Assembly: GCF_032362555.1 (NCBI RefSeq)
Contig: NC_083506.1
Coordinates: forward strand, 4,449,501-4,513,500
Origin: Amyelois transitella
Lineage: Eukaryota; Arthropoda; Insecta; Lepidoptera; Pyralidae
Reading direction: 5' to 3'
Length of the DNA: 64,000 nucleotides
Below are positions 13,901 to 25,281 of this stretch, piece after piece (position 1 is the stretch's first letter; every line of letters starts with the position of its first letter). The notes beneath the pieces are model-generated. The model was not told the origin of the DNA. It saw only the letters and a list, made by a program, of their open reading frames with translations, and ran no database searches. Position numbers and translations under genes: made by a program.

Positions 13901-16900
13901 CTGATCAATGTAGTGACAGTAACTAGTGTCTAACAACCAATAGCAAGCAGGACTCATCAAGCAGTAAGCTTTCAGATCAGCATTCCGTGGCGGCAGTAAC
14001 TGTGACAAAGTGCTAACTATCTGATCATTCAATTTGTATTCTTCGCCGGTTGGCGTGTTTCCAAATATAATGGCGAGATCAGTTTGCTTACCAGTTCTAA
14101 TTGAATTGCACCTCTAATAGTATAAAACGTATTTTCCATCATTTGCCTAGTATCTAAGAAGTTATTTTTGCACTGACCAAAATTACGTTCATAATTACAC
14201 CGTAGATATACACCGTACAGCTAGAGAGCTCGGGAATGGCTTACGGGGGAATTTCCAGAAATAAAATAAGACTTAATTTTTTCCTGAAAAAGTTCTAAGT
14301 CAAATTTGATCAAAATAGTTTCAGAAGGCGTTTATGAAATACGTTTTTACTGTCATTTAATCTAATCTTTATCATTTAACTTTCTACATGTGATATGCAT
14401 AAACATTTTAATTTCCATAAATCTTGAGATGAGTCAGTGACCTAGTGACCGCCTCCGGTGTGCCTTTCTATCCGATGTTTACTTTAAGATACACTTGTGG
14501 CATGAAACTTGGTCAAAGCAAATACGCAACGTATGAATAATTATACGTTATTGGTGTTACTATAAAATAGTAAATAGAAAGTAAACATCACACGTGATCG
14601 ATTTTGTTGAAATAAATTTTCGTTTCATGTTTTAAATAATTCTAACAAATATTTTTCAGGTCTCAAAAATTAAGTAACAAGCTTTATACATATTCATAGA
14701 TTACACACGTAGATAACATCATAAATAGAATCAGAGAACGTAATCATGTTTGTTGAAGAAAATGTATTATTAGGTTTAGATTTCCTATGACGAGCATTAT
14801 GTTCATGACCTTAACGAAAGTTGCGTGTTAGCAATAGCACGAACACGAACTCTTATTGATTGGTCCGTTATATATTTTTTTAAACATCGATAACTTAGAC
14901 TTATGTATATCACGAAAATCTTTATACATACATGGTATTATATTTACTGCGCTATCACTGCAAGTCATTAATTACATGGGTCAGATATGCAGATTCAGGC
15001 AACTAGGTATTTGTGTAACTATGACGCAATATTAGATTCACCTGTGCAAAGTTGCGAAGGTTAGGCGGGAGTCGCTTAGTGTAAAATTCGGGGTCCTCTC
15101 CAAATTCAAAATTTTTTATTCATTATTATAGGATATTATTATATCGCTTAATAATTGTCGTATGGTTTAACAACTTGGTTGACGTCAAATATATTACTTA
15201 AAAACTAAGTTTACTGCCGCTTCCAAGGCGTCAGTGCAGAAGAAGCGGTAACAAACTACACTGCAGCATTTTCTCCATGAACGCGGGTCTCGTGGATGTT
15301 TGTATTATTAGGAAGTTAAGTATTTTGATTAGTGTGAAATATTGGAATAAGTACCCTAGACATTTTTATTATGTGGGATTGCCAGGAGGCGTGTGGGTGC
15401 GCTCAACCTTGGAAACGCCCCTAACGCGCGATAATTAAACCAACAGACCACATTTACTATGTATAACCACAGTTTTTCTATTATATTTATTACTTTTTGT
15501 GAATGAAAAATCTAGTTTATTTCATGCTATAAAATTCTCAGCATCCCTAGGAGCAATTATGGCTAATAGAAATTTTGGTGCCACAGTCAATGGCAGGGAT
15601 AGATATTTGCCCAATGTGGTTATGGTTTCTCCACGGAAAGTAGGAACAGAATGGAATAGAAAATGTTTTTAAGTGAATCAGATCCGGCAAAAGTAATAAT
15701 TATAATGAAGAGTGGATTGGTTTGGGGAAACAGACCAGAATAACTCTATGAAATGAATGGGGTTCATGTTTCTTTGCCTTCAACTGATTTGCCTTTCAGT
15801 ATGTCACTCAGTAATGTTTCCAATGTAACTATGCATACATAACTTACATACATTCATGCCTCTTTCCTGGATGGGAAGGCAGTGTGTACATCTTTCCACT
15901 TCTCATGATCTCTGAATACTTCTTTGCGTCATCAATATTAACAACTCTCTTTATGCAAGCTTATCTGTTACAGGTACTCTTGACACAACCTTTCACCAGA
16001 ACCTCTCAAGTTTGATCAAGGTATGTTTACCTCTGTCTCTCTGCTTAGATATATTATGGTTATCCAGATTGGATTCTCAATTGTTGGCTTTAAGTTGTAA
16101 CAGCTAGAAATCCTACTTCTAGGTATGTTTCACTTTACCTGATACTGATAGAAGATTTGGCATAGCAGACACAAACTTAAGGTATTTGATGCAGTTATAC
16201 TCACAGCAATCCCCTATATCTCAGTATGTCCCTAACTCTGACCTTCACTATCCAGGTAAATCTTTAAGGTTACCCTTCCCCATATTGGACAAGATAGATT
16301 TTAGATGTTCTCATAATATGAGATAATTAATTGTTAATTCTTACAAGTGATACTTCAATAATCAATTGAATTAGGCTTGTAATTTAATAGAATACATTTT
16401 GTGTTTGGTGCAAAGTGTTTAGTGGGAGCTGCTTCTAGGTATTAAGTGCTAAGAAAAAAAAATACATGCAGGCATTATTGATGTAACATTAAACAAAAAG
16501 CAATATTTTAAATTACTGAATGAAATGTCAATTTGGCAAGATTACATTCTGTCATGTGTGATACTGGAGAATGGCAGTCTTCTGGTAGGAAGTAGGTGCT
16601 ATATCAGAGGGGGCCTGTGCAAACAGTCCAAATTCATTAGGTCCATTTTGCATAATTAAGTAAAATTTAATGGATAGCAACCTGACACTATGTTTTTCTT
16701 AATTCCATTATTAAGCCATTCAGCAAAATGTGGCCTTCCAAGTCTTTTGGCTTTGCTTACTCAGTAATAGATAAATCTGTAAGGGTTAAGATGTGATTCC
16801 ATACTAAAAATTTCGAAGAGGTGACTTTCAGAAGTAATTTAACATTTTCAGTAGGTATGGTTTGTAAAAAACAATTCATTAAGCTAGCAAATTGTGTTTC

Positions 16901-17257
16901 GTTTATTTTATGCTAGAAGATAGATTACCTTCTCAAATTCTTGATTTAAAACAAACAGCACAACAGACAAAAATCGGGCTGGCTGGACAAAAGTCGTCAA
17001 ATCTTTCTCCAAAGCAACTTACTAGGTAATACATCAGTAGGTACCTATGTTTCTCTTTTTTGAGTACCTACTCAATTCAGGATTGGATTTGGCTTTCATG
17101 GATTGCTTCTAAGAAACAAAAGACAATTTACCTCCTCTAAGGCGTTGATTGTTTGCCGGCATTGTGGCATACGCGAGACAAATGTTGATGTAGTTGGGGA
17201 ACTGTAGTCATCTCGAGTTTCCTCAATAAATTCACTGATACCAATAAGACCCGGCAT
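1932..17257 (-). CDS. ASAP: ASAP-family Arf GTPase-activating protein (5' coding exons)
   Basis: Three coding exons are visible on the minus strand: 17257-17132 (42 codons from the ATG, phase 0 end), 7177-7105 (73 nt) and 2080-1932 (149 nt); phases join exactly. The product starts MPGLIGISEFIEETRDDYSS and continues with GLTKLKKAIKAIHNSG and AAFLKFAVVTKELSALMKTL. This is collinear with the N-terminal BAR domain of vertebrate ASAP1/2 (human has MPDQISVSEFIAET and AFVKFSTLTKELSTLLKNL). Family proteins bind curved membrane with the BAR domain and then use PH, ArfGAP, ankyrin and often SH3 domains to switch off Arf GTPases in membrane traffic and adhesion; those later domains lie outside the window. 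Introns are about 10.0 and 5.0 kb. The BAR assignment is firm; which ASAP paralogue it is cannot be said. Confidence 0.93.
4947..5155 (+). repeat. SINE-like repeat family A copy
   Basis: Shares with the other copies the ordered blocks 'accactccat', 'ggttagcaacctatcac', 'gctgaacgtggcctttcagt', 'ggtatagacgtaattatatg' and a TATG tail. Confidence 0.75.
5885..6080 (+). repeat. SINE-like repeat family A, partial variant
   Basis: Keeps the head ('ttcccggcac', 'gaccactccatatct', 'ggatgtcgtaaaa') and 'gggaaaggctaac' but has a diverged stretch between them and lacks the usual tail. Confidence 0.5.
9303..9547 (+). repeat. SINE-like repeat family A copy
   Basis: Near full length: head 'cacggcaccaaaaaaa', 'aggaccgctcc', 'gagctagcaaccagtcag', 'gctgaacgtggcctatcagt', 'ccccgcaagggatatagacg' and TATG tail. 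Confidence 0.8.
9792..9852. repeat. Perfect 26-bp inverted repeat (hairpin)
   Basis: The left arm 9792-9817 and right arm 9827-9852 are exact reverse complements around a 9-nt spacer; the arm core is GAAATCGCAAGAAGTGTGA. Confidence 0.95.
10410..10580 (+). repeat. RTE-related SINE-like repeat
   Basis: Contains 'cgcctgcggctctgcccgcg' followed by 'aaaatttcacggagatcagt' and 'cagtagttttgatgtgacac', the arrangement of the common lepidopteran repeats with a 'cgcgacttcgtccgcgtg' head. Its ends are approximate. Confidence 0.6.
10860..10990 (+). repeat. RTE-related SINE-like repeat, head fragment
   Basis: Begins 'gaggccgcccgcgacttcgt' and continues with 'gggaactccgggataaaaag' and 'tagcctatgtgttattctgg', the standard opening of the family. 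Truncated to the right. Confidence 0.7.
11758..11805. repeat. 48-bp palindrome with no loop
   Basis: Twenty-four base arms meet at the TTTT/AAAA centre (11781/11782) with one mispair; the core is TTTCTTACGTTTTAAAACG. Confidence 0.93.
15845..16060 (+). repeat. Dispersed repeat family B
   Basis: Reads 'catgcctctttcctggatgg', 'acatctttccacttctcatg', 'atacttctttgcgtcatc', 'aacctttcaccagaacctct'. Weaker relatives of the same blocks occur near 50200-50310 and 56705-56760. Boundaries are approximate. Confidence 0.55.
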
Positions 17258-18146
17258 TGTGAACACAATCACTTATGTCGCACTAAAGTAAAAATTCATA
17301 CACATTCGTTTATAATATCACTCAATACATTAAACGAACGAAATATTTAAATTTGAGCACATTGTCACGTACCAAACACTTCTGCGCAAATAAAAACAAG
17401 ATCGCATCTAAACGCAAGCAATAAACCCACCCATTTCTCTCGTGACAAATGAAGGGACTGAATTGATTGAATGAAATGATGAAGTAATGAATGAATATCT
17501 ACGTACTGATTCCGGAGTTTCCGGGTGTCTGGGAAGCCAGGCCGGAAAAGAACGAATGAATGAAGTATTGCCAGTGTGACCATTCACGGCAGATTACTGC
17601 CTTTTCGGTAGATTTCATCCTTAAAATTTGCTCGTGGAAGTTGATGCTGATTATAAATATTTAAAAAAAATGACTTGGGGTTTTGTAAGTAACTAGTACT
17701 ATGAATATATAACGATAAAGCCTATTGAAGAACGTTCATAAGACACATGACTTATGTCCCCTCTTTCTCTTACTCTGCGGTTAATATTAACGACAGTGAG
17801 CAAGAAATGAAGTGTGTTTGTAAAAAAAGGAGATGCTTCTTGTTATCAGTAACTATATAGGTATATTTACATAGTTTTAGTATAACCCTAGATTGGTATT
17901 TATTTCTCCTATACTATTAAGCGAGTAATATTTGTATATCTCAATCCCAGCTAAAATACAAACGCGAAAGAAAGTTTATCTGTTTGTTTGTTGTCCCATA
18001 AAAATGGTGCAAGAATCGATTAAGCTGAGTCCTATGTCTGTAAAAACTCGTTTATCCTGCATTTTCCTATAATAAGATGGTCACTAGGTATCGATAGGAG
18101 GGCCCGGATTTGATTCCCAGCAACGGATGTTTTTTTAGTATTTACA

Positions 18147-18315
18147 TGCATACATACATATATTCACGTCTATATCCCATACGGGGTAGACAGAGCCAAC
18201 AGTCTTAAAAAGACTGATTAGCCACATTCAGCTGTTTGACATAATAGTCTCGTAAAATTGAGACTCAAAAAGTGACATGTTACTAGCCTATCGCCTAAAA
18301 GAAGAATCTCAAGTT
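18147..18315 (-). repeat. SINE-like repeat family A copy
   Basis: Inverted copy starting with the tail 'catacatacatatattcacg', then 'ggggtagacagagccaac', 'attcagctgtttgac' and 'tgttactagcctatcgcct'. Confidence 0.75.
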
Positions 18316-18332
18316 ATTAAATGTATAGGGAG

Positions 18333-18420
18333 CGACGTTTTCGGCTCGACCGCCACCAAAGGGAAGATTTTTCGCCAGGCTAGGAGTTATGCCAGAGAAA
18401 CCGCTGCTCCAGCTTTTTAG
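18333..18420 (+). repeat. Unclassified repeat, shared with 61037-61142
   Basis: The block 'ggctcgaccgccaccaaagg' and the following 'gaagatttttcgccaggcta' recur at 61037-61142 in the lipase B intron, with about ten differences over 85 bases. Confidence 0.7.
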
Positions 18421-18947
18421 AATTTACTATATTTTATATTAAGTTTGAGTCTTTGATGTTTTGTTATATAAGTATTTATTATAAAATGTAGTATCGTTGA
18501 ATTCGTATCTCGTACGTAATACATCAAACTGACTTGGAGGCTAAATCAATCTGTGTAATTTGCCCACTATAAATTTATATTTATTTGTGGTTTTTCTGAC
18601 GTCTACTGAGAATCGCTTAATCACCCAGGCAGGCACGGCGCATTAATTAGGCCGTGAGGAAGTATATATTAGCGATCAATCAAAGTAATAAAAGTTATAG
18701 CTAGGTTTTAGAAGAAAACTAGTTTTTGTTCACTTCACTTCACTTTTTAATACTAAGGCTCCATCGTTCAACAAAACGATGACTTTGCCAATGTCAAGGT
18801 TGAAAAATACACGTAATTTCTACGCTAGTATAATATGCCTCAAGACGCAAGAATTTTGCATTTTTTTTTTTACTTAGATGATCGATAGTAGTTTTAATTA
18901 CTAAGATATAGCAAGAATCAAGAAAGGTTTTTTTTTCAATAGTGACA

Positions 18948-20615
18948 ATGACGGAGCTGTCACGAGGTAAGGTTGCAAAAAAAATTAATTTATCAATAAA
19001 TAAATCCGGACTTACTCGTACGTATTGCATTAATTTTGAAATGTAAATTTAATCTTGTACCTATTGTTTTGTTTTTCGTGCAGATTCCAATAAAGAGGCA
19101 GTGTATTCTGGAGATAAAGTGCCTACTTTTTTATTTCTTGATATTTCACCCGTTCAACTTCTAATATTTTTTTATCAAGATTATAGTCAATTGTCATAAA
19201 GTAGGTAAACACGATCACCTGATAAGTGTTCCTTGGTCTTTCGATTAGTGCCTTCAAACTCGACGAACTAGGTCATTACTATTTAGAATTGAACAGCAAC
19301 TGTCATTCATACAAATAATTTTCGCCTTCTATAACATAATCTAAACATCTGTAAGAGTTTTCTCGCAGCGATTAAAAGGAACAAGAAATATGTAGGTGAT
19401 ATTAATTTGCTTACCTATTATTTTCAGAAATTGGAGAAGTTTGGTCAAGATTATTTGATCATCGACCCTTTTTAAATGGCGAAATCAAGTTTATGCTAAA
19501 AGAATTTGAGGTAAAGATTAACTCAAACGTTACAGGCAAAGTAACTGACAGATAACTACATATAAAAAGAACCTAAACATAGACTTCTTAGCTCTTTTTT
19601 TGTGTTGTTCAATAGTTACTTATGTCATTTATTGTAGGAAAAGAGAGGAGATCGCGAAGTTGAGAATCTATTCTCCATTCTTGAGAAGCTCACAGAAGTC
19701 AAAGACAACCAAGTAGATAAAATTAAGAAAGTTGGAGAAGCTGCATTGCCGCTGTTGAACGAGAAATTAGAACAGGCTTTGCAGCTCTGTGAAGAAGTTG
19801 AAAGGGAAAGCATTGAAATTCAAAAGGTGAGATTACTACAGGTTGAATTAAATTATTTATATTAATTAAGTGGTCCCTGGTGAGCATAGGTGCTAGAGCT
19901 TCTTCTTTAATTTAAGAGCTTACTCTTGCCAGTGGAATTAAGTGAAGCCTCCTTCACATATTTTCTCTGTAATTTTTTTTATTTGTTGGTTATGGTTTTT
20001 TGGTTGGTTTCAAGAGCTTAGTATGATATAAATATAGTTTAATTGCTAGCCAAAGCTCATAAGGGGAGGCTTTGTAACAAAATTAGCACATTCAAGCATC
20101 TATATGTAACCATGATCTCATATGGGTTAAGTTACACTGCAAAAGTTGAGGGGATCAGACAAACTCTGCTTTGTGTGAAAATATGACTTGCCCAATCCAG
20201 GTTTATTATCTGCTCAGCAGTGTGGAGGCAACAAATGTGGACCCCAGCAAGAAGATATGATTACTTCCATTTGGTATTGCACTCAAAAAGAGTAGTGCTT
20301 ATGAATGTGAAAATGGGTGTAAATAAAAATAGTGCAATATTATTATATTTGAATTTTCTTAAAAAAGTAGGACTTGTGCTATAAAGCAGTTTTATATTGT
20401 GTTACAAATAATTTATTCCTTTATTAACAAATTTTCAGGTCAGTGAACAAAAAAGATTAGAAAATCGTGAAAAGAGACAAAAAGAATGGGATCAGTTCAT
20501 TGATGATATGAACTTTAAATGTAAGAGAATTGACAACGCTTTTGAAGAAAAAGAAGAAGAGCTCCGAGACCTATACACAGATTTAAATCACAAATTGAAC
20601 ATTGCAGAAAAGTAA
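18948..20615 (+). CDS. BLOC1S5: BLOC-1 subunit 5 (muted homologue)
   Basis: Exons 18948-18966, 19428-19510, 19638-19826 and 20439-20615 join in phase to give 155 residues. The short first exon encodes MTELSR; it was chosen because its GT donor leaves one base that completes the glutamate of EIGEVWSRLFDHRP, and no stop intervenes. The stretch SRLFDHRPFLNGEI..KEFEEKRG matches the signature of vertebrate muted (SRLLDHRPVIQGET..KEFEEKRG). The rest is almost wholly charged coiled coil. BLOC-1 is a cytosolic eight-subunit complex that sorts cargo from endosomes to lysosome-related organelles such as pigment granules. The protein is a little shorter than the human one (187 residues). Its stop codon lies two bases before the start of the next gene. 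Confidence 0.93.
20085..20285 (+). repeat. Dispersed repeat family C copy (in BLOC1S5 intron 3)
   Basis: Diverged copy recognised by 'tgtaaccatgatctcatatg', 'gggttaagttacactgcaaa', 'tgacttgcccaatccagg'. Better copies are at 37331, 54333 and 60484. Confidence 0.6.
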
Positions 20616-20617
20616 CC

Positions 20618-22072
20618 ATGGATTTAAAAGGATCTCTTGTTGACACAAATGTCAGAATTTACCCCTCGCAAAAGCTGAAAGACTTTATTAAAACTATACC
20701 AATTAATAGAACTACACCATATAATATAGCAAAACTAGCTAAAGACCAAGATTTCATTCCAAAAAATAAAACAGAATCTGTTTTAAAGCCTAAAGAATAT
20801 GAATTCAACAAGAAAGATATAGAGAATATTAACAAAATTAAAAATAAAGTAAATCTTGGTGAGACTGCTAGAAGTAACACAGAAGTTGAACATAGCAGTA
20901 GTGGAAATGAAAATTCCAATATAGAAACAACAGAAAAAGGAATTGAAAAAGCCAATTTGACTCTTAATAAAAAAGATGGTCATACGAAAGATGTACATGA
21001 CAATCATAAAAAGAGTGATAATTGTGACACAGATACAGAGGAATTTGATGCCCGTAGAGATGAGAAATACTTAGTAACCAATGATATAGATTGGATTTAC
21101 AAATACCTTAAAGAGAAACGAAATGAAGATAAAGATGTCCCTTTCTTACATGTTTTACTTGAAGGTGTCGATGTTGTAATGCCAGACAATGAATTGATTA
21201 AAAGAAACCCAATACTTGAGGAAAGATGCGTTAAGCTGAGAGCTCAACAAGAAGCAAGGGAGTATAGAAAGATGACAAAAAGTGTAGATAATGTGAGAAT
21301 TAGATTCCCTGAAGACAGCATATCCTATCAATGTAAGTGAGGAACAGTTCAAGATTCCACTATCACAACATAGTATAAAACATATTATTTGTTTGCTCTT
21401 CAACTCGTTTCTAAGGTGTCTTTTTACCCTTTAAGTGATAAAGACGTGATAATATGTATGAGTTTAGTAAAGGGCGACAAAGGGAATAATCATCTAGTGA
21501 AAACTTCCAAAGTCTTGGGATTCTCCTTTAAGTTGATGATTGCTAGTCAATATGTTACTTTTTGAATCCCAACTAAGGAATTAAAGCTAATTGTGGCCTT
21601 TCAGTGTATTGCATACTGTCCGCTCTGTCTACCCCATAAGGGATAAAGACGTAATTATATGTATGTATTACTCACCATTTATATCAGAAAAAATTTCGTC
21701 ATCTTTTATGTTTCAAACTTGCTAACTCATATTTTATGACTTACTAAACATGTTTTATTTTCAGTGAAACAGCTAAACCGCCAACTCATTGTAATTGGTC
21801 AGTTCATATTGTCCATTTTTGCTGGATTTCTCTTCGGATTCAAAGGTGTGGACTGGATGATCGGCAATTTGGATTTTGGATTTCGTTTACTTCTTGGTGT
21901 TATGTGCGCATTGATAATTGCTCTTGCAGAGATTTACTTTATCGCAAAGAAATTGAATGAAGAACTTAGCGTACCGGAAACAGTCCAGTTAGGAGGACCT
22001 ACAAAGTTTGCCGAAGAACCGACGTGTCATGGACGAAAGATTACGTCTTTAGAGAAAGAACACATGGATTAA
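20618..22072 (+). CDS. TMEM199: TMEM199 / VMA12-like V-ATPase assembly factor
   Basis: Exon 1 is 20618-21332, exon 2 is 21765-22072; the phase-1 junction makes a leucine (T|TG), giving 340 residues. The conserved domain has FLHVLLEGVDVVMPDNEL, RNPILEERCVKLRAQQEARE and YRKMTKSVDNVRI, as in human TMEM199 ([42 protein letters not shown]). Exon 2 encodes two membrane spans around LIVIGQFILSIFAGFLFGF and LLLGVMCALIIALAEIYFIA. Family members sit in the ER membrane and help assemble the Vo sector of the proton-pumping V-ATPase. It is about 130 residues longer than the human protein, through a Lys/Asn/Glu-rich stretch at residues 50-150. The start ACCATGG is an excellent initiation context only two bases after the BLOC1S5 stop, and I see no separate promoter. 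Confidence 0.92.
21470..21668 (+). repeat. SINE-like repeat family A copy in TMEM199 intron
   Basis: Diverged copy with 'agggcgacaaaggg', 'gtggcctttcagtgtattgc', 'ccccataagggataaagacg' and a TATG tail. It occupies about half of the intron. Confidence 0.7.
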
Positions 22073-22304
22073 TTAAAAAAATATATTTATATTATTGTAC
22101 AATTTGTTGATTAATTTATTATGTACTTATTTTAGCTGCTAGCTAATTACATCTTGTTTTAATAATGTTTTTTTAGAATAACTTGTAGGACATAATTAGG
22201 ATAGAAAGCATGAATACATGTGCTTGAATAGGCACACCTATCTTATCTTACATAAACTGTTAAGTTACATTTGTATGTGTATATGGCTCGTATGAGAAAA
22301 TTTA

Positions 22305-22310
22305 AATAAA
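22305..22310 (+). terminator. Polyadenylation signal AATAAA for TMEM199
   Basis: A canonical AATAAA lies 233 bases after the TMEM199 stop and is the best placed hexamer for ending the BLOC1S5-TMEM199 transcript. Confidence 0.6.
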
Positions 22311-22521
22311 TCATTGAATCATTAAAAAGCATTTTCCTTTATAGAAATGATGATGTTTTGATGGGTCATTATTAGACAAGGTTACAAGATCTTGGGCCGG
22401 TTGGGCGTCAGTTCAAACCACTAGGAATGTGAAACAATAATCGATTATGGAAATAATCAATTAAAAATCGATTTTATTAAAAGTAAAAATCCATTTTAAT
22501 ACGTGATTTTTTTTAAATTAA

Positions 22522-23231
22522 CCTTTTAACCGCGCGAGTCGCATATATGCGACAAATATTGCCGTGCCCCTACCGCCCGTGTCGTATTTCTGCGACAGAG
22601 AATATCCATGATTTTTTCGTTCTATTATCGTCCTATTAACTTCGTGGTATAACTAAAACTATTATTGAATAGAGCTATTTATTACAACAATTACTTAAAA
22701 TTATGTTTCATAGCTCTAAGCATTGAAAAAACTTAAACAAAAATAAGTAATTGGCAGCTCGGACTTTTCTTCGGTGTCTATCGCGCGTATCGCATAAATA
22801 TGACCATAGGGATGGGATACAATGCAATGCGCATTTTAAAAACAAAATAACAAACAGTTATATAATCAGGTATAATGCATCATTCAGCATGAAATAAACA
22901 GTGTCATACGAAATAAAGTTAAATTAACAAGTATAACTTTAAACATAAGAATTATTAAAACGGTCGCTCCATTCGCTCTCACAAAGAATTAGTCAAAATA
23001 AGTTAGATTTCGGAAATTTTACTAATTTTCACTTAGAGATAAGCTTTCACCTTAAAGATGAATGATTGTGATACAAGAAGGCTGATTTTAAATAAAAACA
23101 TAAAAAACTTTTTCACTTTTTTTTATCGATACAACGATTACTCCTCCTTATTTATTGTAGGTATTATTTTATCGATTTGTAGCGGCGCGCTAGGGGCACG
23201 ACAATTGATATTTAGCCAAGCGCTTAAAAGG
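22522..23231. mobile_element. piggyBac-type non-autonomous element nested in the hAT
   Basis: Flanked on both sides by TTAA (22518-22521 and 23232-23235). Termini are CCTTTTAACCGCGCG on the left and, reverse complemented, CCTTTTAAGCGCTTG on the right, a 12-13 bp terminal repeat with TTAA target choice as in piggyBac relatives. The 710-bp interior has repeated 'gtcgcatatatgcgac'-like motifs and no transposase. Confidence 0.8.
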
Positions 23232-24771
23232 TTAATAATCGTTTTTTTATATCATGCAATAAATGCACCCCGACATTACGTTTGAAGGCCGAAACGCGAA
23301 CTGCCAAAGAGAATGCACTATCATAGCTCCATAATATTACATTAACGCCATCTGTGCATCCATGATGGCATTCCTTCTGTACTTTTAAAACAGTTTAGAT
23401 GATTCATTTAATGAGACATTCACTAGATGGAGTTAGTCGATGAACTGTATTTTATCGACATTGACATACCGGTTGATATGTCATTCATTATTCGTTGTTG
23501 AAACTTCATTTTTCGAACAATTCAAAAGGTTTTCGTGACAAAAAGTTTTTGAATAATGTCTACGACTAAAAGAACGAGAAGTAGTTGGCGTCAATATTTT
23601 CATATTGACAATAAATCTGGCAATGCTATATGTAAATATTGCCCAAAAATTTTAAAAACTTGCAGTAATACAACAAATTTAAAACAGCACATAGAAAGGA
23701 AACACTCTGGTATCATTAGTATTAAAAACAAAGAGGTAAGTACCTACAATTTGCATTTAATTATAATTAATTAAAAGGCTCGACTGGCTGTGCATAGGGA
23801 AACGAAACAAATACTGAGTGCGAAACGAACGTAACGAAAATAGTGCGAAACAAATACTGAGTTGGCAATGATTAGTTTTCTAATAATTAATTTGAATAAA
23901 TTTTAATAAGAACACTATTTGCCATAGCACAACATTTTCGTTGCTATTCAGGACTATATTTATAATTCCCGAGGTCAGAAGTTTTTAATTTTTGACATTT
24001 GTAGTTTAGGGTTGGGCGTATACAAATCGGAAGATATACTAACCAATTCAGATAACAAATCGATTTACGATGTAAACAGTGGCTAATCAAGTCAAAATTT
24101 AGTTTTATTTTGATTGGCTTATATTTTACGAAATATTCTTTTAGTTTTGTGGCCATATAATAAAGGATATTCTTAACCAATTTCATTTTGTTGTAGTATC
24201 GTCCTATCAAGTCGGAAAACAATTCGCAAGCAGAATCAATTGCAGACTTGATTTTAAAGCCATCGACATCTACACGTTCTGAAGACTCTGTGAATATGAT
24301 ACCGACTACTTCCGCATCTCAAATTGAAGGTCCTGTAGGGTCTTCAACTCCTAAACGACAAAAAGTAAGCATAGAAGCATCATTCATATTTTATTAGAAT
24401 TTGGATCAGGGGGTTCAAAAAACAAACAGATTACAGACGCTATAGCAGAACTGATATGCCGCGATAATCTTCCCTTCAGCGTGGTCGAAGGAGAAGGGTT
24501 TGGAAAATTTATTAAATTACTTGCACCATTATATAAAATCTCATGTCGCAAAACGATAACCAGCATCATTGATGGGAAATACGAGGAAAAAAGCTATTAT
24601 AATCAAAAAGTTACAATCCGTTACCAATATATGTTTAACGATTGACGAATGGAAGGATTTACAAATGAAGAGCTATCTGGGAGTAACTATTCATTTTATC
24701 AAAAATTTTAAGATTGTTTATTTTAATATAGCTTGTGAGCCGCTTTCGGAGAGTCATACCGCCGAATATTT

Positions 24772-24893
24772 ATCACCTTTCTATTTATGTTTGTATCAAA
24801 ACAAAACCATATCGCGTTTCAAAACGGGATAACGCCATCTATTATTATAAAATTAAACTAAACTTATACATATATTAAAACCAAAATTAGACA
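24772..24893. repeat. Terminal repeat of the BEL/Pao element (left, 3' end of element)
   Basis: 122 bases identical to 30956-31077; it begins inside the hAT reading frame after 'gccgaatattt'. Confidence 0.85.
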
Positions 24894-25281
24894 TATCGCC
24901 CACCAAGGACCTTTTGTCCTTCACAAACTGAAAAACATAAATCAAACTTAACTTGCACAACACGTGTTTAATTTAACATCCTAAATGTACATATGTATGT
25001 GCATCTATCATCGGCTAATACAAAGCATGTCAATAACAAACAAAAATCTATTAAAAAAGTAAATAGCTGTTCAAATAATTTACAAATCAAAATTAACTAC
25101 CTATCTCCTTTAATAATAAAGTCGACATCAAGTACTCATCAAGTAACATTTAAGTTAAGTAGTGGACTGTAAACACTATGTAGCACTTGGCAAAAAAGTA
25201 ATAATCATGTTAACGTACTTGAAAGGAAACAAAACAATATACTTCATAAAATGTAAAAATACAAATTTCTAAAATCTACAT

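Larger units (their letters stand above)
7178..17131. other. ASAP intron 1
   Basis: A 10-kb intron with no exon I can support. It holds a SINE-like copy at 9303-9547, RTE-related SINE pieces at 10410-10990, perfect or near-perfect palindromes at 9792-9852 and 11758-11805, a degraded family C repeat near 14998-15112 and a family B repeat near 15845-16060. Confidence 0.6.
17258..18947. promoter_or_regulatory. Divergent intergenic region of ASAP and BLOC1S5
   Basis: The start codons of the minus-strand ASAP gene (17257) and plus-strand BLOC1S5 gene (18948) face away from each other across 1.7 kb, so both promoters and 5' untranslated exons should be here. The ASAP-proximal 300 bases are free of repeats; 18147-18420 is occupied by two repeats. 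I cannot pick out a TATA box or initiator with confidence. Confidence 0.5.

Noticed and set aside
13829-14032. Minus-strand frame with several Cys and Leu residues
   Set aside because: Lies in what looks like a degraded repeat; no family signature.
20659-21007. Long hydrophobic minus-strand frames opposite TMEM199 exon 1
   Set aside because: They mirror the Lys/Asn/Glu-rich coding strand, whose complement reads as Phe/Leu/Ile; not genes.
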